NCBI RefSeq assembly: GCF_025685565.1
Contig: NZ_JAGSYE010000001.1
Span: 496,001-560,000 of the forward strand
DNA: 64,000 nucleotides
From: Granulicella aggregans
GTDB lineage: Bacteria > Acidobacteriota > Terriglobia > Terriglobales > Acidobacteriaceae
Reading direction: 5' to 3'
The translations under genes were made by a program, and so were the position numbers. Within the stretch, counting starts at the first letter, position 1. Each line of letters starts with the position of its first letter. The notes under the pieces are model-generated. The model did no database searches. It was not told the origin of the DNA and saw only the letters and a program-made list of their open reading frames with translations. Of the stretch, positions 45,395 to 53,965 are shown in pieces.

Positions 45395-46708
45395 TTATTC
45401 TGGCTCCGCGACGCTTAGTTCCAGGTCTGCCCCACGCAGCGATTCTGCCGTCAATTGATCTGCTCGACGCAGCGCGGGGAACAACACCGTTGCCGCGCCG
45501 GTGACGATGAGTGATCCGATGCCACCGATCACGACGGCCCGAACCGCTCCCCACCAGTGTGCCGTGAGGCCGCTTTCAAACTCGCCAAACTCGTTCGATG
45601 CGCCGATGAACAACCAGTTCACCGCTGAGACCCGGCCGCGCATCTCGGGCGGCGTCGCAAGCTGAAGGACGCTGCTGCGGATGACGACGCTCACCATGTC
45701 GCTTGCTCCGACCAGCACCAGGGCAATCAAGCTGATCCACATCGTCGTCGACAATCCAAAGACGACCGTGGCCGCGCCAAAGACTCCTACGCAACCCAGC
45801 ATGACCTTGCCGGCATGGTGCTTGATGGGCCGCCAGACCATAGTCAGGCTGACCACCAGCGCTCCGACGGAGGGCATCGCTCGCAGCAGGCCTAGCCCCT
45901 GCGGCCCGGCATGAAGAATCTCCGTCGCATAGATCGGAAGCAATGCCACAGCGCCGCCCAGCATAACGGCAAAGAGGTCCAGCGAGATCGAACCAAGCAG
46001 CAGCTTCGTCTCCCAGACGTAGTGCATTCCGGCAAGCATGGTCTTCAGGTTGAAGGCCTTCTTCTCTGTGCGCTCCACGCGCGTGCGGATCATCGAGACC
46101 AGCACGATGAAGAGGCCCAGCATAATCAACGTAAAGCTGTAGACGATCGCCGCGCCGTCCATCTTCGCCATCGATCCGGCCAGGGGAAGCGTGAAGAGCA
46201 GACCACCTACCGCCGGGCCTGCCATGTTGGCGATCTGGTAGATGGTCGCGCCCCAGGTGATCGCATTCACGAAGTGGCCCTTCGGCACCAGGCTGGGCAC
46301 CATCGCGGACGATGCCGGGCCGCTGAATGCCCTGCCCAGACCGATTCCCACCAGCACCGTATAAATGGGCCAGATATCTTGAATGCCATGCAGCGCGAAC
46401 CAAAGCAGCATCGCCGTACAGACGAACTGGACGGTGTAACAGATGAGGATGATCTTGCGGCGGTCGTAGCGATCGGCCACGTGTCCGGCTGCCAGCATGA
46501 AGAAGAGTCCCGGCAGGAAGAGCGCTAGACCGGTGTATCCGAGATCGAGCGCGGAGTGCGTGATCTGGTAGACCTGCCACGCGACGGCGACCGACTGAGC
46601 CTCCGCGCCCAGGATCACAAAGAGGCGCGCGCTCTGATACAGCCGGAAGTCGCGCGAGCGAAACGCGCTTCCGATCTCAGACTCAGGTTCGTTTGCTGCG
46701 ACAGCCAT
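45395..46708 (-). CDS. MFS transporter, MFS_3/DHA-like
   Basis: A 437-residue protein with about 12 hydrophobic segments. FRSRDFRLYQSARLFVILGAE and GHVADRYDRRKIILICY (loop 2-3 motif) place it with MFS_3-type exporters. It resembles in type the transporter at 21297-22583 but is not a close paralogue by eye. Substrate unknown. It lies 31 bases downstream of nothing co-directional; the next gene on this strand, the GAF protein, ends 63 bases upstream of its ATG. Confidence 0.85.
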   Translation of the reverse strand: MAVAANEPESEIGSAFRSRDFRLYQSARLFVILGAEAQSVAVAWQVYQITHSALDLGYTGLALFLPGLFFMLAAGHVADRYDRRKIILICYTVQFVCTAMLLWFALHGIQDIWPIYTVLVGIGLGRAFSGPASSAMVPSLVPKGHFVNAITWGATIYQIANMAGPAVGGLLFTLPLAGSMAKMDGAAIVYSFTLIMLGLFIVLVSMIRTRVERTEKKAFNLKTMLAGMHYVWETKLLLGSISLDLFAVMLGGAVALLPIYATEILHAGPQGLGLLRAMPSVGALVVSLTMVWRPIKHHAGKVMLGCVGVFGAATVVFGLSTTMWISLIALVLVGASDMVSVVIRSSVLQLATPPEMRGRVSAVNWLFIGASNEFGEFESGLTAHWWGAVRAVVIGGIGSLIVTGAATVLFPALRRADQLTAESLRGADLELSVAEPE

Positions 46709-46771
46709 GCTCCTATGCTTTCACAGCCGGCGGAAACTCTCCATCTCCCGCGTGAATGTCTCGCTAGAAGA

Positions 46772-47578
46772 TCAGCCGTGACCCTTCGGCAACGCCAGCA
46801 GCCGCTGCACCAGCTCCGAGAGCCGGTTCAGATCTTCGAGCGCCTGCCGCCCCCAATCCCTTGCCCCGTCGCCACAATGCCCATCCGACGCGAGATAGAG
46901 GACATTCGTCAGGCTCTGGAGAGGATTGTTGATCTTATGGGCCAGATCGTCCGCCATAGCCGCCGCGGCCGCGGCGCTCGCCTTGTCTACGAGCAGTTGC
47001 TGCTGACGCTGCTGCCTGACGCCCATCGCGGCGAAGTCGGCAAGTACCTGCATCAGGCGAAGGTCCTCACCGTCGAACGCCATCCGGCGATTGTGCGCCA
47101 TGATCCATACCGCGCCCTGACGCCCGTCTACCTGCCAGGGCAGCAGAATTCCGTCAGTCACCGTCGACCCCTCGATCCCCATCAGCTCAAAGTGCCGCTG
47201 GGAGACGCGAAAGAGCTGCGGACGACCGCGCTCCAGGCAGATGCCACTCGCGCTCGGGTAACGCGGAAGGATGGTGTTCAGAAAGCCGGCGTAGCTGCCT
47301 GCCGTCGCAATCCAGTGATAGTAGTCAGCTTCCGTCTTGTCCGGGCGTTCGACGCTGATGCCGGCGCTGTCGGCACCGCACAGGCTGACGGCGGCGTCCA
47401 CAAGCTCCTGCAGGATCGTCTCTGGACGTTCCACGAAGGCCCGAGCGAGTCGCTGCAGGCCTTCGATCTGTTTCGCAGGATCGTGAACGTGGAGCCGCCG
47501 CTCCACAAATTCTGCATCGCTGAAGAGGTCAATCACCTCGAGACCGGTATCGAGCGGGTCCCAGGCAACCGTAGTCAT
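46772..47578 (-). CDS. GAF-domain protein with histidine-kinase dimerisation segment, no ATPase domain
   Basis: A 268-residue cytoplasmic protein. Residues 50-185 form a GAF domain (LQELVDAAVSLCGADSAGIS, LPWQVDGRQGAVWIMAHN). Residues 195-265 look like a HisKA/DHp helix pair with DDLAHKINNPLQSLTNVLYL, where H214 would be the phosphate acceptor. The protein ends soon after, so the HATPase domain is missing. Without it, phosphorylation would have to come from another kinase, or the protein is a fragment of a former kinase or a phosphotransfer adaptor. AGTGAC motifs lie upstream. Confidence 0.8.
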   Translation of the reverse strand: MTTVAWDPLDTGLEVIDLFSDAEFVERRLHVHDPAKQIEGLQRLARAFVERPETILQELVDAAVSLCGADSAGISVERPDKTEADYYHWIATAGSYAGFLNTILPRYPSASGICLERGRPQLFRVSQRHFELMGIEGSTVTDGILLPWQVDGRQGAVWIMAHNRRMAFDGEDLRLMQVLADFAAMGVRQQRQQQLLVDKASAAAAAAMADDLAHKINNPLQSLTNVLYLASDGHCGDGARDWGRQALEDLNRLSELVQRLLALPKGHG

Positions 47579-47591
47579 GGAGTTTGCATCA

Positions 47592-47642
47592 AGTGACGCA
47601 CCTATGTGAGGTAGCCTACACGAATTGCGTCACTCGAGTGAC
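47592..47642. promoter_or_regulatory. Cluster of AGTGAC inverted repeats
   Basis: AGTGACGCA (47592-47600) and TGCGTCACT (47626-47634) form a 9-bp inverted repeat, and GTCACTCGAGTGAC (47629-47642) is a perfect 14-bp palindrome sharing its right arm. The cluster lies 14-64 bases upstream of the GAF protein gene and is a good operator candidate. Confidence 0.6.
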
Positions 47643-47648
47643 ATTGGC

Positions 47649-49244
47649 TCATGCCGATAGCGTGGCGTTGCCTCCAGCCAGCCGTGCGGACTTCACCTTA
47701 TCGCTGATCATGTCCACAGCACGGCGAGCGCTCAAGGCCGCGCCCTCCTGCCAGCCGACGATGTGGCTGGCGGTGTCGCCAGCGAAGTAAATGGGGCCGT
47801 CGGCCTTGATGACCGTCTCGTATCCCTGCTTACCGCCGCCGTAGCTCTGAATCCACGAGCCTTCGTTCCACTTCACCATGCGCCAGCCGCAGTAGATGGG
47901 GTTGGTCAGCTCTTTGCCGTGACCGGGGTGCAGCTTCTCGATGGTGCCGCGGGAGATGGCGAACTTCTGTTCCATGGTCATGTCGGAGAAGCCCTTTACC
48001 TGCGACTCGTCCATATAGCCGGCGACCACGATGCCGGTGGGGTGCATCAGGCGCCCGCTGGGATACCAGACCGGGCTCGGCCCCTGCGCGACGAACGAAA
48101 GACCGCCGTAGATGTTGTAGTCCTGCTCCCAGAAACGGCGCGACTCCCAGGCGATCTTGAGGGAGTGGCCCATGGTGCTGCCGTCGATCACGGACTTCAT
48201 CTCCGGCGAAAAGTCGTTCGGGGTCTTCTTGAGGATCGAGAACGGCATCGCGCAGATGCAGTATGCGGCTTCGATCTTCTTCTCGGCTCCACCCTGCGTG
48301 TAGGAGATCGCGACACCCTTGCTGGTCTTGCGGATTTGGGTCACCGGGGAGCTGTACTGAACGATGTCGCCCAGCGATTTTGCGAAGGCATACGGAATGC
48401 GGTCCATGCCGCCGACCGGCTGCATCATGGTCGCCTGCCAGTCGTTCGCCTCCTCATAGAGCAGGCCGTTCCAAAAGTTTTCGTCGAGCAGGGTGTGCAT
48501 GTCCATGGGCATCTCGTTGACCGGCTCCTGGTCGCCGGCTCCCGGATACACCTTGTACCCCGCCCGATCCGAACCGACATACTTGCCCGACTTGTCCAGC
48601 GGCCCATAAACACCCAGGAAGGACACCATCCGCTCGCGATCTTCTTTTGTGATCTCGGCGTCCAGCGCTCCCTGGTTGATACACTTTGCCAGCAGTTCGG
48701 AGACGTGGCCGCGGGTATCGTTGACCGCCTTGCGCTGCACTACTGGCTTGCCGTCATTGGCTTTATCGTTCTGCAGCAGCGACGAGCGCGTGGTGTTGAT
48801 CTCCACTTCCATGGGCACGCCGAGCTCGCGGGCGTAGCCCAGCATCGTCCAGTGAGTGCTCGGCAGACGAGCGGGGCCGAGGTTCTGGTAGTTGCCCTCT
48901 TCCCACTTGATCTCCTGCACGGTGCCATCGGTGAACTCCACCTTGGTGCCCTTGCGGCCGGTCCAGTTGCGTCCGCCGGGGCGCTCGCGGGCCTCAAGGA
49001 CGGTGACTTCGTAGCCAAGCTTGCGAAGCTCATAGGCTGAAACGAGGCCTCCGATGCCAGCGCCGAGGACGACCACCTTCGTTCCTTTACCAACGCCCGG
49101 AGCGGCATGGATGGCCTCAGCCAGCACGCCCTTCATCGGCAGCAACCCCAGCGATTGCATCGTCGAAAACGCAGCGCCGTATCCGCCAGCCTGCCCAACA
49201 CGCATAAGAAAATCGCGCCGTGAAATGCCCCGAGCCAATGCCAT
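47649..49244 (-). CDS. Tat-exported flavin monoamine oxidase family protein
   Basis: A 531-residue FAD enzyme. The N-terminus carries a twin-arginine signal (ISRRDFLMRVGQAGGYGAA). The Rossmann motif is KVVVLGAGIGGLVSAYELRK followed by VTVLEARERPGGR, and the C-terminal FAD contact is IYFAGDTASHIVGWQEGA. The overall pattern fits amine oxidases such as L-amino-acid or polyamine oxidases. Export through Tat means it is folded with FAD before secretion. The substrate is not evident. AGAGGTG precedes the ATG. Confidence 0.92.
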   Translation of the reverse strand: MALARGISRRDFLMRVGQAGGYGAAFSTMQSLGLLPMKGVLAEAIHAAPGVGKGTKVVVLGAGIGGLVSAYELRKLGYEVTVLEARERPGGRNWTGRKGTKVEFTDGTVQEIKWEEGNYQNLGPARLPSTHWTMLGYARELGVPMEVEINTTRSSLLQNDKANDGKPVVQRKAVNDTRGHVSELLAKCINQGALDAEITKEDRERMVSFLGVYGPLDKSGKYVGSDRAGYKVYPGAGDQEPVNEMPMDMHTLLDENFWNGLLYEEANDWQATMMQPVGGMDRIPYAFAKSLGDIVQYSSPVTQIRKTSKGVAISYTQGGAEKKIEAAYCICAMPFSILKKTPNDFSPEMKSVIDGSTMGHSLKIAWESRRFWEQDYNIYGGLSFVAQGPSPVWYPSGRLMHPTGIVVAGYMDESQVKGFSDMTMEQKFAISRGTIEKLHPGHGKELTNPIYCGWRMVKWNEGSWIQSYGGGKQGYETVIKADGPIYFAGDTASHIVGWQEGAALSARRAVDMISDKVKSARLAGGNATLSA

Positions 49245-49367
49245 GGTTCACACCTCTGAAATTTTGAAAAGGAAGGCCGCCCGCGATCAAAAGAGTGAAG
49301 ATACACCGAAGCTCCCGCGTCGTGGCAGGTGAGCTGGGAACTCTTTTGGGGTAACAGGTGGTATCCC

Positions 49368-49397
49368 AATCTTCGGGTTCGGGTACAGATTTGTCAA
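49368..49397 (-). promoter_or_regulatory. Possible sigma70-type promoter of the amine oxidase gene
   Basis: On the minus strand TTGACA (49397-49392) is separated by 18 bases from AAGATT (49373-49368), about 125 bases upstream of the ATG. The -35 is perfect, the -10 weak. The rest of 49245-49463 shows no gene. Confidence 0.35.
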
Positions 49398-49463
49398 TTG
49401 AGGAGGCGAGAGGGTGTCAGGCAGGTTTGAACAGGCCGCTGCCTGAATCGACAACAAAGTGGA

Positions 49464-50100
49464 CTAGCAGGATCGCTTAGGCCTTGGCAGATTCTCCGCC
49501 GGAGCGGAATTGCAGTGGCGACGCGGATTCATTGGTTGGACGGTCGCGTAGTAAATTTGCGTTCCACGGTAGACACAGGACGTTTCATGGATCACAAAGT
49601 CTGCTGCTTCCACCAATAAGGAGAACGCTCTCAGGCAGTCGGAGCAACTGATGAGCACCTTCGCCCGCGACGAAGCATCACGCTCGGTGGGCGATATCCA
49701 GATTGGAGTGGCTGCGCTGTTTCGATTTCGCGATACTCTATCCAGTGCGTTCTGCAGGATCTCGAAGAGGTGTTTGAGACCCGTGGCCTTGGCGTAATAG
49801 GCGTCCGCTGCGATCCCGTGCGGCACTCGCTCTCCCGCGAACGCCCCGCTGGTGGCAATGACGTAGACGCCGGGGATGCGCCTTCGCACGACGGACAGAA
49901 GCTCGAATCCCGACATCCCCGGCATGTTCAGGTCGGACAGAATGATATCTGGAGGCTCTGCCCTGATCTGCTATAGAGCCGTGAAACCATCCTTCGCCGA
50001 GCAGACCTCGTGCCCGCGGTTGGCTAAAGACCTGGGACAGCAACTCTCTTGTAACAGGTTCGTCGTCGACGATCAGGAGCGTTGGTTTTCGTTGAGTCAT
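49464..50100 (-). pseudogene. Response regulator, broken by a frameshift and a stop
   Basis: Reading from ATG at 50100 gives MTQRKPTLLIVDDEPVTREL and LSQVF, a receiver-domain start with DDE. A one-base shift near 50025 is needed to continue into ANRGHEVCSAKDGFTAL, then an in-frame TAG (49971-49973) interrupts before QIRAEPPDIILSDLNMPGMSGFELL, which contains the phospho-acceptor Asp. The rest stays open to 49464 and ends in a Cys-containing tail (LISCSDCLRAFSLL). Two lesions make this a pseudogene unless the sequence is in error. It lies next to the Crp/Fnr regulator gene. Confidence 0.8.
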
Positions 50101-50129
50101 TTGCAATCTCCTCATTGGGGACAGCGTGC

Positions 50130-50894
50130 TCAAGCGCGAACATTATCCGTCAGCTTTGATCGTTTTTTCCCAACCGCTGAGAGAGCAGCCTGGCTGCGCT
50201 CCGCGTCTGGCACGCGACCCGATCCGTCCTCGGACAATTGATCGTGCAGGATGACATTCAAGAGTGATTTGTGCACCTTGATCCGGCCGTTGTACTCGAT
50301 AAATCCAAGCTTTCTGAACCGGTTCATAAAGAAGCTCACCCGGGAGCGCGTGGTGCCGATCATCTCGGCAAGCGTCTCCTGCGTGATCTTTGGAATCAGC
50401 GTCTCGGGATCATCGACTTTGCCGAACTCAGCCATCAGCAGGAGAATACGGGCAAGGCGCTTCTCACTGGAGTTGAAGAGTTGATCGACCAGGTCTGCCT
50501 GAATCCTCATGCTCCGGGCCAGCAGGAATTTGAGGAAGAGGTCCGAGAAGGCGTGCTCTTCGCTCATGACGCGAATCATCTCTCCTCGTTCAATCTTCAA
50601 GGCGGTGCATCCGGTGATCGCTGTGGCCGTCGCCATGCGAAGACCGAGAGGACCGGCGATGGACTCTTCCCCAATAAAGTCCCCGGCAGCCAGAAGCGTG
50701 ATCGTGGCCTCCTTGCCGGTCTTGGATACGACCGTGAGCTTGGCTCGGCCTGTTTGCAGATAAAGGACGAAGTCAGCCGGCCCACCCTGTGAAAAAAAAT
50801 TCTCAGTTGGCTTGAGATGAACGATCTTGCGCCCCAATCCTGCATTCGCGAGAAACTTGGCGAGATCGAATGAGTCTGGGGTTAGCGGGGTCAT
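50130..50894 (-). CDS. Crp/Fnr family transcriptional regulator
   Basis: A 254-residue regulator. The N-terminal cyclic-nucleotide-type beta-roll shows ENFFSQGGPADFVLYLQTGR and GDFIGEESIAGPLGLRM; the C-terminal HTH_Crp shows ITQETLAEMIGTTRSRVSFF and MNRFRKLGFIEYNGRIKVH. The FNR-type N-terminal Cys cluster is absent, and the beta-roll lacks the full cAMP Arg/Ser pair, so the ligand is uncertain. The ATG at 50894 has GGAAGAA upstream; another at 50933 would add 13 residues. The adjacent response regulator is broken. Confidence 0.9.
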   Translation of the reverse strand: MTPLTPDSFDLAKFLANAGLGRKIVHLKPTENFFSQGGPADFVLYLQTGRAKLTVVSKTGKEATITLLAAGDFIGEESIAGPLGLRMATATAITGCTALKIERGEMIRVMSEEHAFSDLFLKFLLARSMRIQADLVDQLFNSSEKRLARILLLMAEFGKVDDPETLIPKITQETLAEMIGTTRSRVSFFMNRFRKLGFIEYNGRIKVHKSLLNVILHDQLSEDGSGRVPDAERSQAALSAVGKKRSKLTDNVRA

Positions 50895-51104
50895 ATGTCG
50901 TTCTTCCGTAAGTGAGCTAGATGACATAAGCATCGCATCTCAGAGACGGTGGAGACTGTTCTCTTTTGCTCATCCGGTCGAAACATACAGCCAAAGATCT
51001 GAAGCCAGCCATCCGGCGAACGTCGCTGGGTACAATGATTCAAGGCTTGGGTGAGGGACACGTTCTGCTCGCTGCGTCGTCCCTTGGCCATCCGCTTACT
51101 CCTC

Positions 51105-52517
51105 ATGAACAAACCGGTCCTGAAGCGCTCGCAACGAACTACGATCTGTCTGGCGGCGCTGGTCGCCCTTTCGCTCTCTGCAAAGACGCCCGCGCAGACG
51201 CTGGCGCGGCCTGGGTGGGTGGGTTCCGGGATGACGGCCCGGACGTGGTTCAAACACGCCGTACTGTATCGGATCGATCCCCGCACCTTTGCGCAGAGCA
51301 GCAAGGAGCCGGAAGGCTTGGGCGGGACGCTGAAGGGGATCACGGAGCGGCTGGACTACATCCACGACCTGGGCGTCGATGCGATCCTGCTGGATGAACT
51401 GGCCTCCGGCCCGGGCACGGTCGATCCTGCCCTAGGGACGATCGATGACTTTGATGAGCTTTCGCTCCAAGCCAGCAGGCGCAATCTCCGCATCCTGCTG
51501 ACGATCTCGCACCCGGACCCTGCGCTGGCCCGCTACTGGCTGACTCGCGGCGTCGCCGGGTTTTACGTTCCGGGCGACCCCAACTCGCCGGCCGTGGCGG
51601 CCATCCGGAGGTTGCTGCCGAGCTTCGTCGGCCAACGTGTGCTTATCACCGACGCGGACCTGTCCAGTGATGCCGCCAAGTCCCCAGCGAATGAACTCCA
51701 GCTCGACACAGCTCTGCTGAAGCTGCCGACACCGCCCGCAACCAACGCAGCGGCGGAGTTGAGAGGCGCACTCGAGGGCGATCAGGCGCTCCTGCGGACC
51801 GGATCTCCGGCCATGGCAACCGATGCCCAGGGACTTCCGCACAGTGTGAACCGCTTTGCGCCCGCGGGATCAGAGCGTGAGGCAGCGAAGATGATCGCCG
51901 TGGTTCTTCTGCTGAATCGCTCGGTTCCGGTGATCTACGCGGGACAGGAACTCGGAGTACATTCAGGGGCGGCGGCGATGATGCCGTGGGGCAAGCCTCC
52001 CGTTACGGAGCCTGAGCCGACCGAGGAAGCGGCTGCGCCGAAACCGGCCCCACCGCCAGCACCGTTTACCCCTTCAGAGCGTTACGTGCCCTACGTCGCA
52101 CCGGTCAAGCCGGTAAAACCGGCCAAGCCGGCGCCGCCTGATCCGGCGACAGCAGCGGGGCAGGAGCTCAATCCCAACTCCGTGCTCAGCTTCTATCGCC
52201 AACTGATCCAACTGCACCATGGAAGGAACTCCGTCCGGGATGGCGACGATGTCCTTCTCAACTACGACAGCTCCAATGCGCTCGTCTGGGTGCGGAAGAC
52301 TGCTAATCCCAGCCTGGCCAATCCTCCGCTAGTGGTGGTCTGCAACCTCTCGGCAAAGCCTTTGAGTCTTCCTATCAAGGCTGACCTGACCAATCTTCAC
52401 CTGCGCGGCAGCTTCCTGCGGTCGGTGCTGAATCCTGAGTCGCAGCCGGTCTCGATGGACCTCAATCCGGTCGTGCTGCCGCCGTATGGCGTCTACGTTG
52501 GCGAGTTGCGTTACTGA
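51105..52517 (+). CDS. Secreted GH13-like protein lacking catalytic residues
   Basis: A 470-residue protein with an N-terminal signal-like helix (TTICLAALVALSLSAKTPAQ). AVLYRIDPRTFAQSS, LGGTLKGITERLDYIHDLGVD and AILLDELASGPG recall the start of an alpha-amylase (GH13) barrel, and NRSVPVIYAGQELGV the end of one. The nucleophile segment, normally GFRLD, reads GVAGFYVPGDPN, and no acid/base Glu segment is evident. A Pro/Lys/Ala-rich insert (residues about 305-360) splits the last part. It is probably a non-enzymatic glycan-binding or structural protein. The start is uncertain. Confidence 0.72.
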   Translation: MNKPVLKRSQRTTICLAALVALSLSAKTPAQTLARPGWVGSGMTARTWFKHAVLYRIDPRTFAQSSKEPEGLGGTLKGITERLDYIHDLGVDAILLDELASGPGTVDPALGTIDDFDELSLQASRRNLRILLTISHPDPALARYWLTRGVAGFYVPGDPNSPAVAAIRRLLPSFVGQRVLITDADLSSDAAKSPANELQLDTALLKLPTPPATNAAAELRGALEGDQALLRTGSPAMATDAQGLPHSVNRFAPAGSEREAAKMIAVVLLLNRSVPVIYAGQELGVHSGAAAMMPWGKPPVTEPEPTEEAAAPKPAPPPAPFTPSERYVPYVAPVKPVKPAKPAPPDPATAAGQELNPNSVLSFYRQLIQLHHGRNSVRDGDDVLLNYDSSNALVWVRKTANPSLANPPLVVVCNLSAKPLSLPIKADLTNLHLRGSFLRSVLNPESQPVSMDLNPVVLPPYGVYVGELRY

Positions 52518-52520
52518 GTA

Positions 52521-52588
52521 CGACAGAATGCGGGGGTCTCTCCACTACGCCGCGCGATAGAGCCGCGCGACTCCGGTCGAGATGACGG
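52521..52588. repeat. Interspersed repeat, type A
   Basis: GCGGGGGTCTCTCCACT, arms around CGCGCG / CGCGCG, CCGGTCGAGATGACG. Confidence 0.85.
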
Positions 52589-52612
52589 AGTTGATTCAGG
52601 TTAGAACCTTCG

Positions 52613-53779
52613 CTAGGGGACTAGAGCGTCTTGATAGGCGTCATAGACACGGCCGAAGACAGCGTCCCAGCTACAGCCGAGGGCGTACTCACGGGCGGCG
52701 AGGCGCATCCTGTTCAGGCGATCCGGGTCAGTCGCGAGCGTGGCTACGGATGAGGCAAAGTCTTCGTCCTTCGCCACGAAGCCGGTGACTTCGTGGGTAA
52801 CGATGTACTTTGGGCCGCCGTCGGGCGTCACGACGGCGGGGACGCCGCTCGCCAGCGCTTCAAGAACGACGTTGCCAAAGGTGTCCGTGTGCGAGGGGAA
52901 GACGAAGATGTCCATGTCGGCGTAGGCCTCGGCGAGGGCTTCGCCACGGAGCACGCCAGCGAATTCAGCCTGGGGAAGCTGTTCGCGCAGAAGGGCCTCG
53001 TCACCACCCTGGCCGACGATCAGGAAGTGGACATCGATCCGCATCGTTCGCAGCTGTTCGGCGACCCGGACCAGCAAGGCGATGTTCTTTTCGATCGAAA
53101 GCCGGCCGACGTATCCGAGGGTGATGCTCCGGTCTTCCGCCAGACGGCGGCGCTTGGCGGGCGTGAAGAGGTTCGTATCCACTCCACGCTGCATGAGGTG
53201 GCAGGGCTTGCCGGTCGCCTTCTCGAGCATCGCGCAGAGTTCGAGGTTTGGCGCGAAGAGCACGCGAGCCAGGCGATAGAAGCGAGCAGTTGCCGCGAGG
53301 GTAGCGTTCTCGATGCCGCGCTCGGCGGCGGGGATGTTTCCGGCTGGCAGCAGACCAGTCAGGCCGCGCATGCGCTTGGCGAGGTATTCATGCACGTTCG
53401 TGTGCCAGGAGGCCGCTAGAGGGATGCCTATCTTCCAGGCGAAGAGAGCACCGAAGATGCCCAGTTCGCTGGGGCCGGTGATGTGAATGATGTCGGGCTG
53501 GAAGATTTTGAGCTGCCACTCAATCTGGTCGTAGTGCCGCCAGAAGATTGCGTCGAACTCGAGGTCTTTTTCAAGACGGATCGAAGTCCGGCTGCGCATG
53601 AGTTCGAGCGAGCGAACCTCTCCGCTTTGCACGACTGGCTCATCGCGATCGCCCGCGCGCACACAAAGAAAGGGCAGGTTCCTGCGCAACGCATAGGCCT
53701 CGAAGTTGCGGCTGGTATGCGCGACGCCGTTGACCTCGTGGAACGAGTCGGGAAAGTAGGCTACGCGAGGCACGAGCAT
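52613..53779 (-). CDS. GT4-family glycosyltransferase
   Basis: A 388-residue cytoplasmic glycosyltransferase with GT-B fold. The N-terminal half begins RVAYFPDSFHEVNGVAHTS and carries IIHITGPSELGIFG and SWHTNVHEYLA. The C-terminal half has LGYVGRLSIEKNIALLVRVA and FPSHTDTFGNVVLEALASGV, the E-x7-E nucleotide-sugar motif. Resembles GDP-mannose-dependent alpha-mannosyltransferases of the MgtA/PimB type. A GATACT box ends eight bases before the ATG. The PHP-fold gene lies upstream on the same strand, 186 bases away, with a type A repeat between. Confidence 0.9.
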   Translation of the reverse strand: MLVPRVAYFPDSFHEVNGVAHTSRNFEAYALRRNLPFLCVRAGDRDEPVVQSGEVRSLELMRSRTSIRLEKDLEFDAIFWRHYDQIEWQLKIFQPDIIHITGPSELGIFGALFAWKIGIPLAASWHTNVHEYLAKRMRGLTGLLPAGNIPAAERGIENATLAATARFYRLARVLFAPNLELCAMLEKATGKPCHLMQRGVDTNLFTPAKRRRLAEDRSITLGYVGRLSIEKNIALLVRVAEQLRTMRIDVHFLIVGQGGDEALLREQLPQAEFAGVLRGEALAEAYADMDIFVFPSHTDTFGNVVLEALASGVPAVVTPDGGPKYIVTHEVTGFVAKDEDFASSVATLATDPDRLNRMRLAAREYALGCSWDAVFGRVYDAYQDALVP

Positions 53780-53787
53780 CGCCTAAG

Positions 53788-53793
53788 AGTATC
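53788..53793 (-). promoter_or_regulatory. -10-like box GATACT of the GT4 gene
   Basis: GATACT on the minus strand ends eight bases before the ATG at 53779. TTAGG lies between. Confidence 0.4.
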
Positions 53794-53850
53794 GCGATCC
53801 GGTTGAACGCTTGGTGAAGAAGTGAGACCGCAGGCCTGCAGCCTACACGT

Positions 53851-53926
53851 GCAAGAACGAAATGCGGGGGTCTCTCCACTGCGCGGCGGACGATAGTGCT
53901 GTCCGCCGTTCCGGTCGAGATGGCAC
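53851..53926. repeat. Interspersed repeat, type A
   Basis: GCGGGGGTCTCTCCACT, arms CGGCGGAC and GTCCGCCG (8 bp), CCGGTCGAGATGGCA. It lies between the GT4 and PHP genes. Confidence 0.85.
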
Positions 53927-53965
53927 TTCCATTGGATCTGACGGCTCTTTGTCCGCTGAGGGACG

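Noticed and set aside
47763..49040. 425-codon + strand open frame opposite the amine oxidase
   Set aside because: The amine oxidase on the other strand has complete FAD motifs and a Tat signal; the antisense product is low-complexity.
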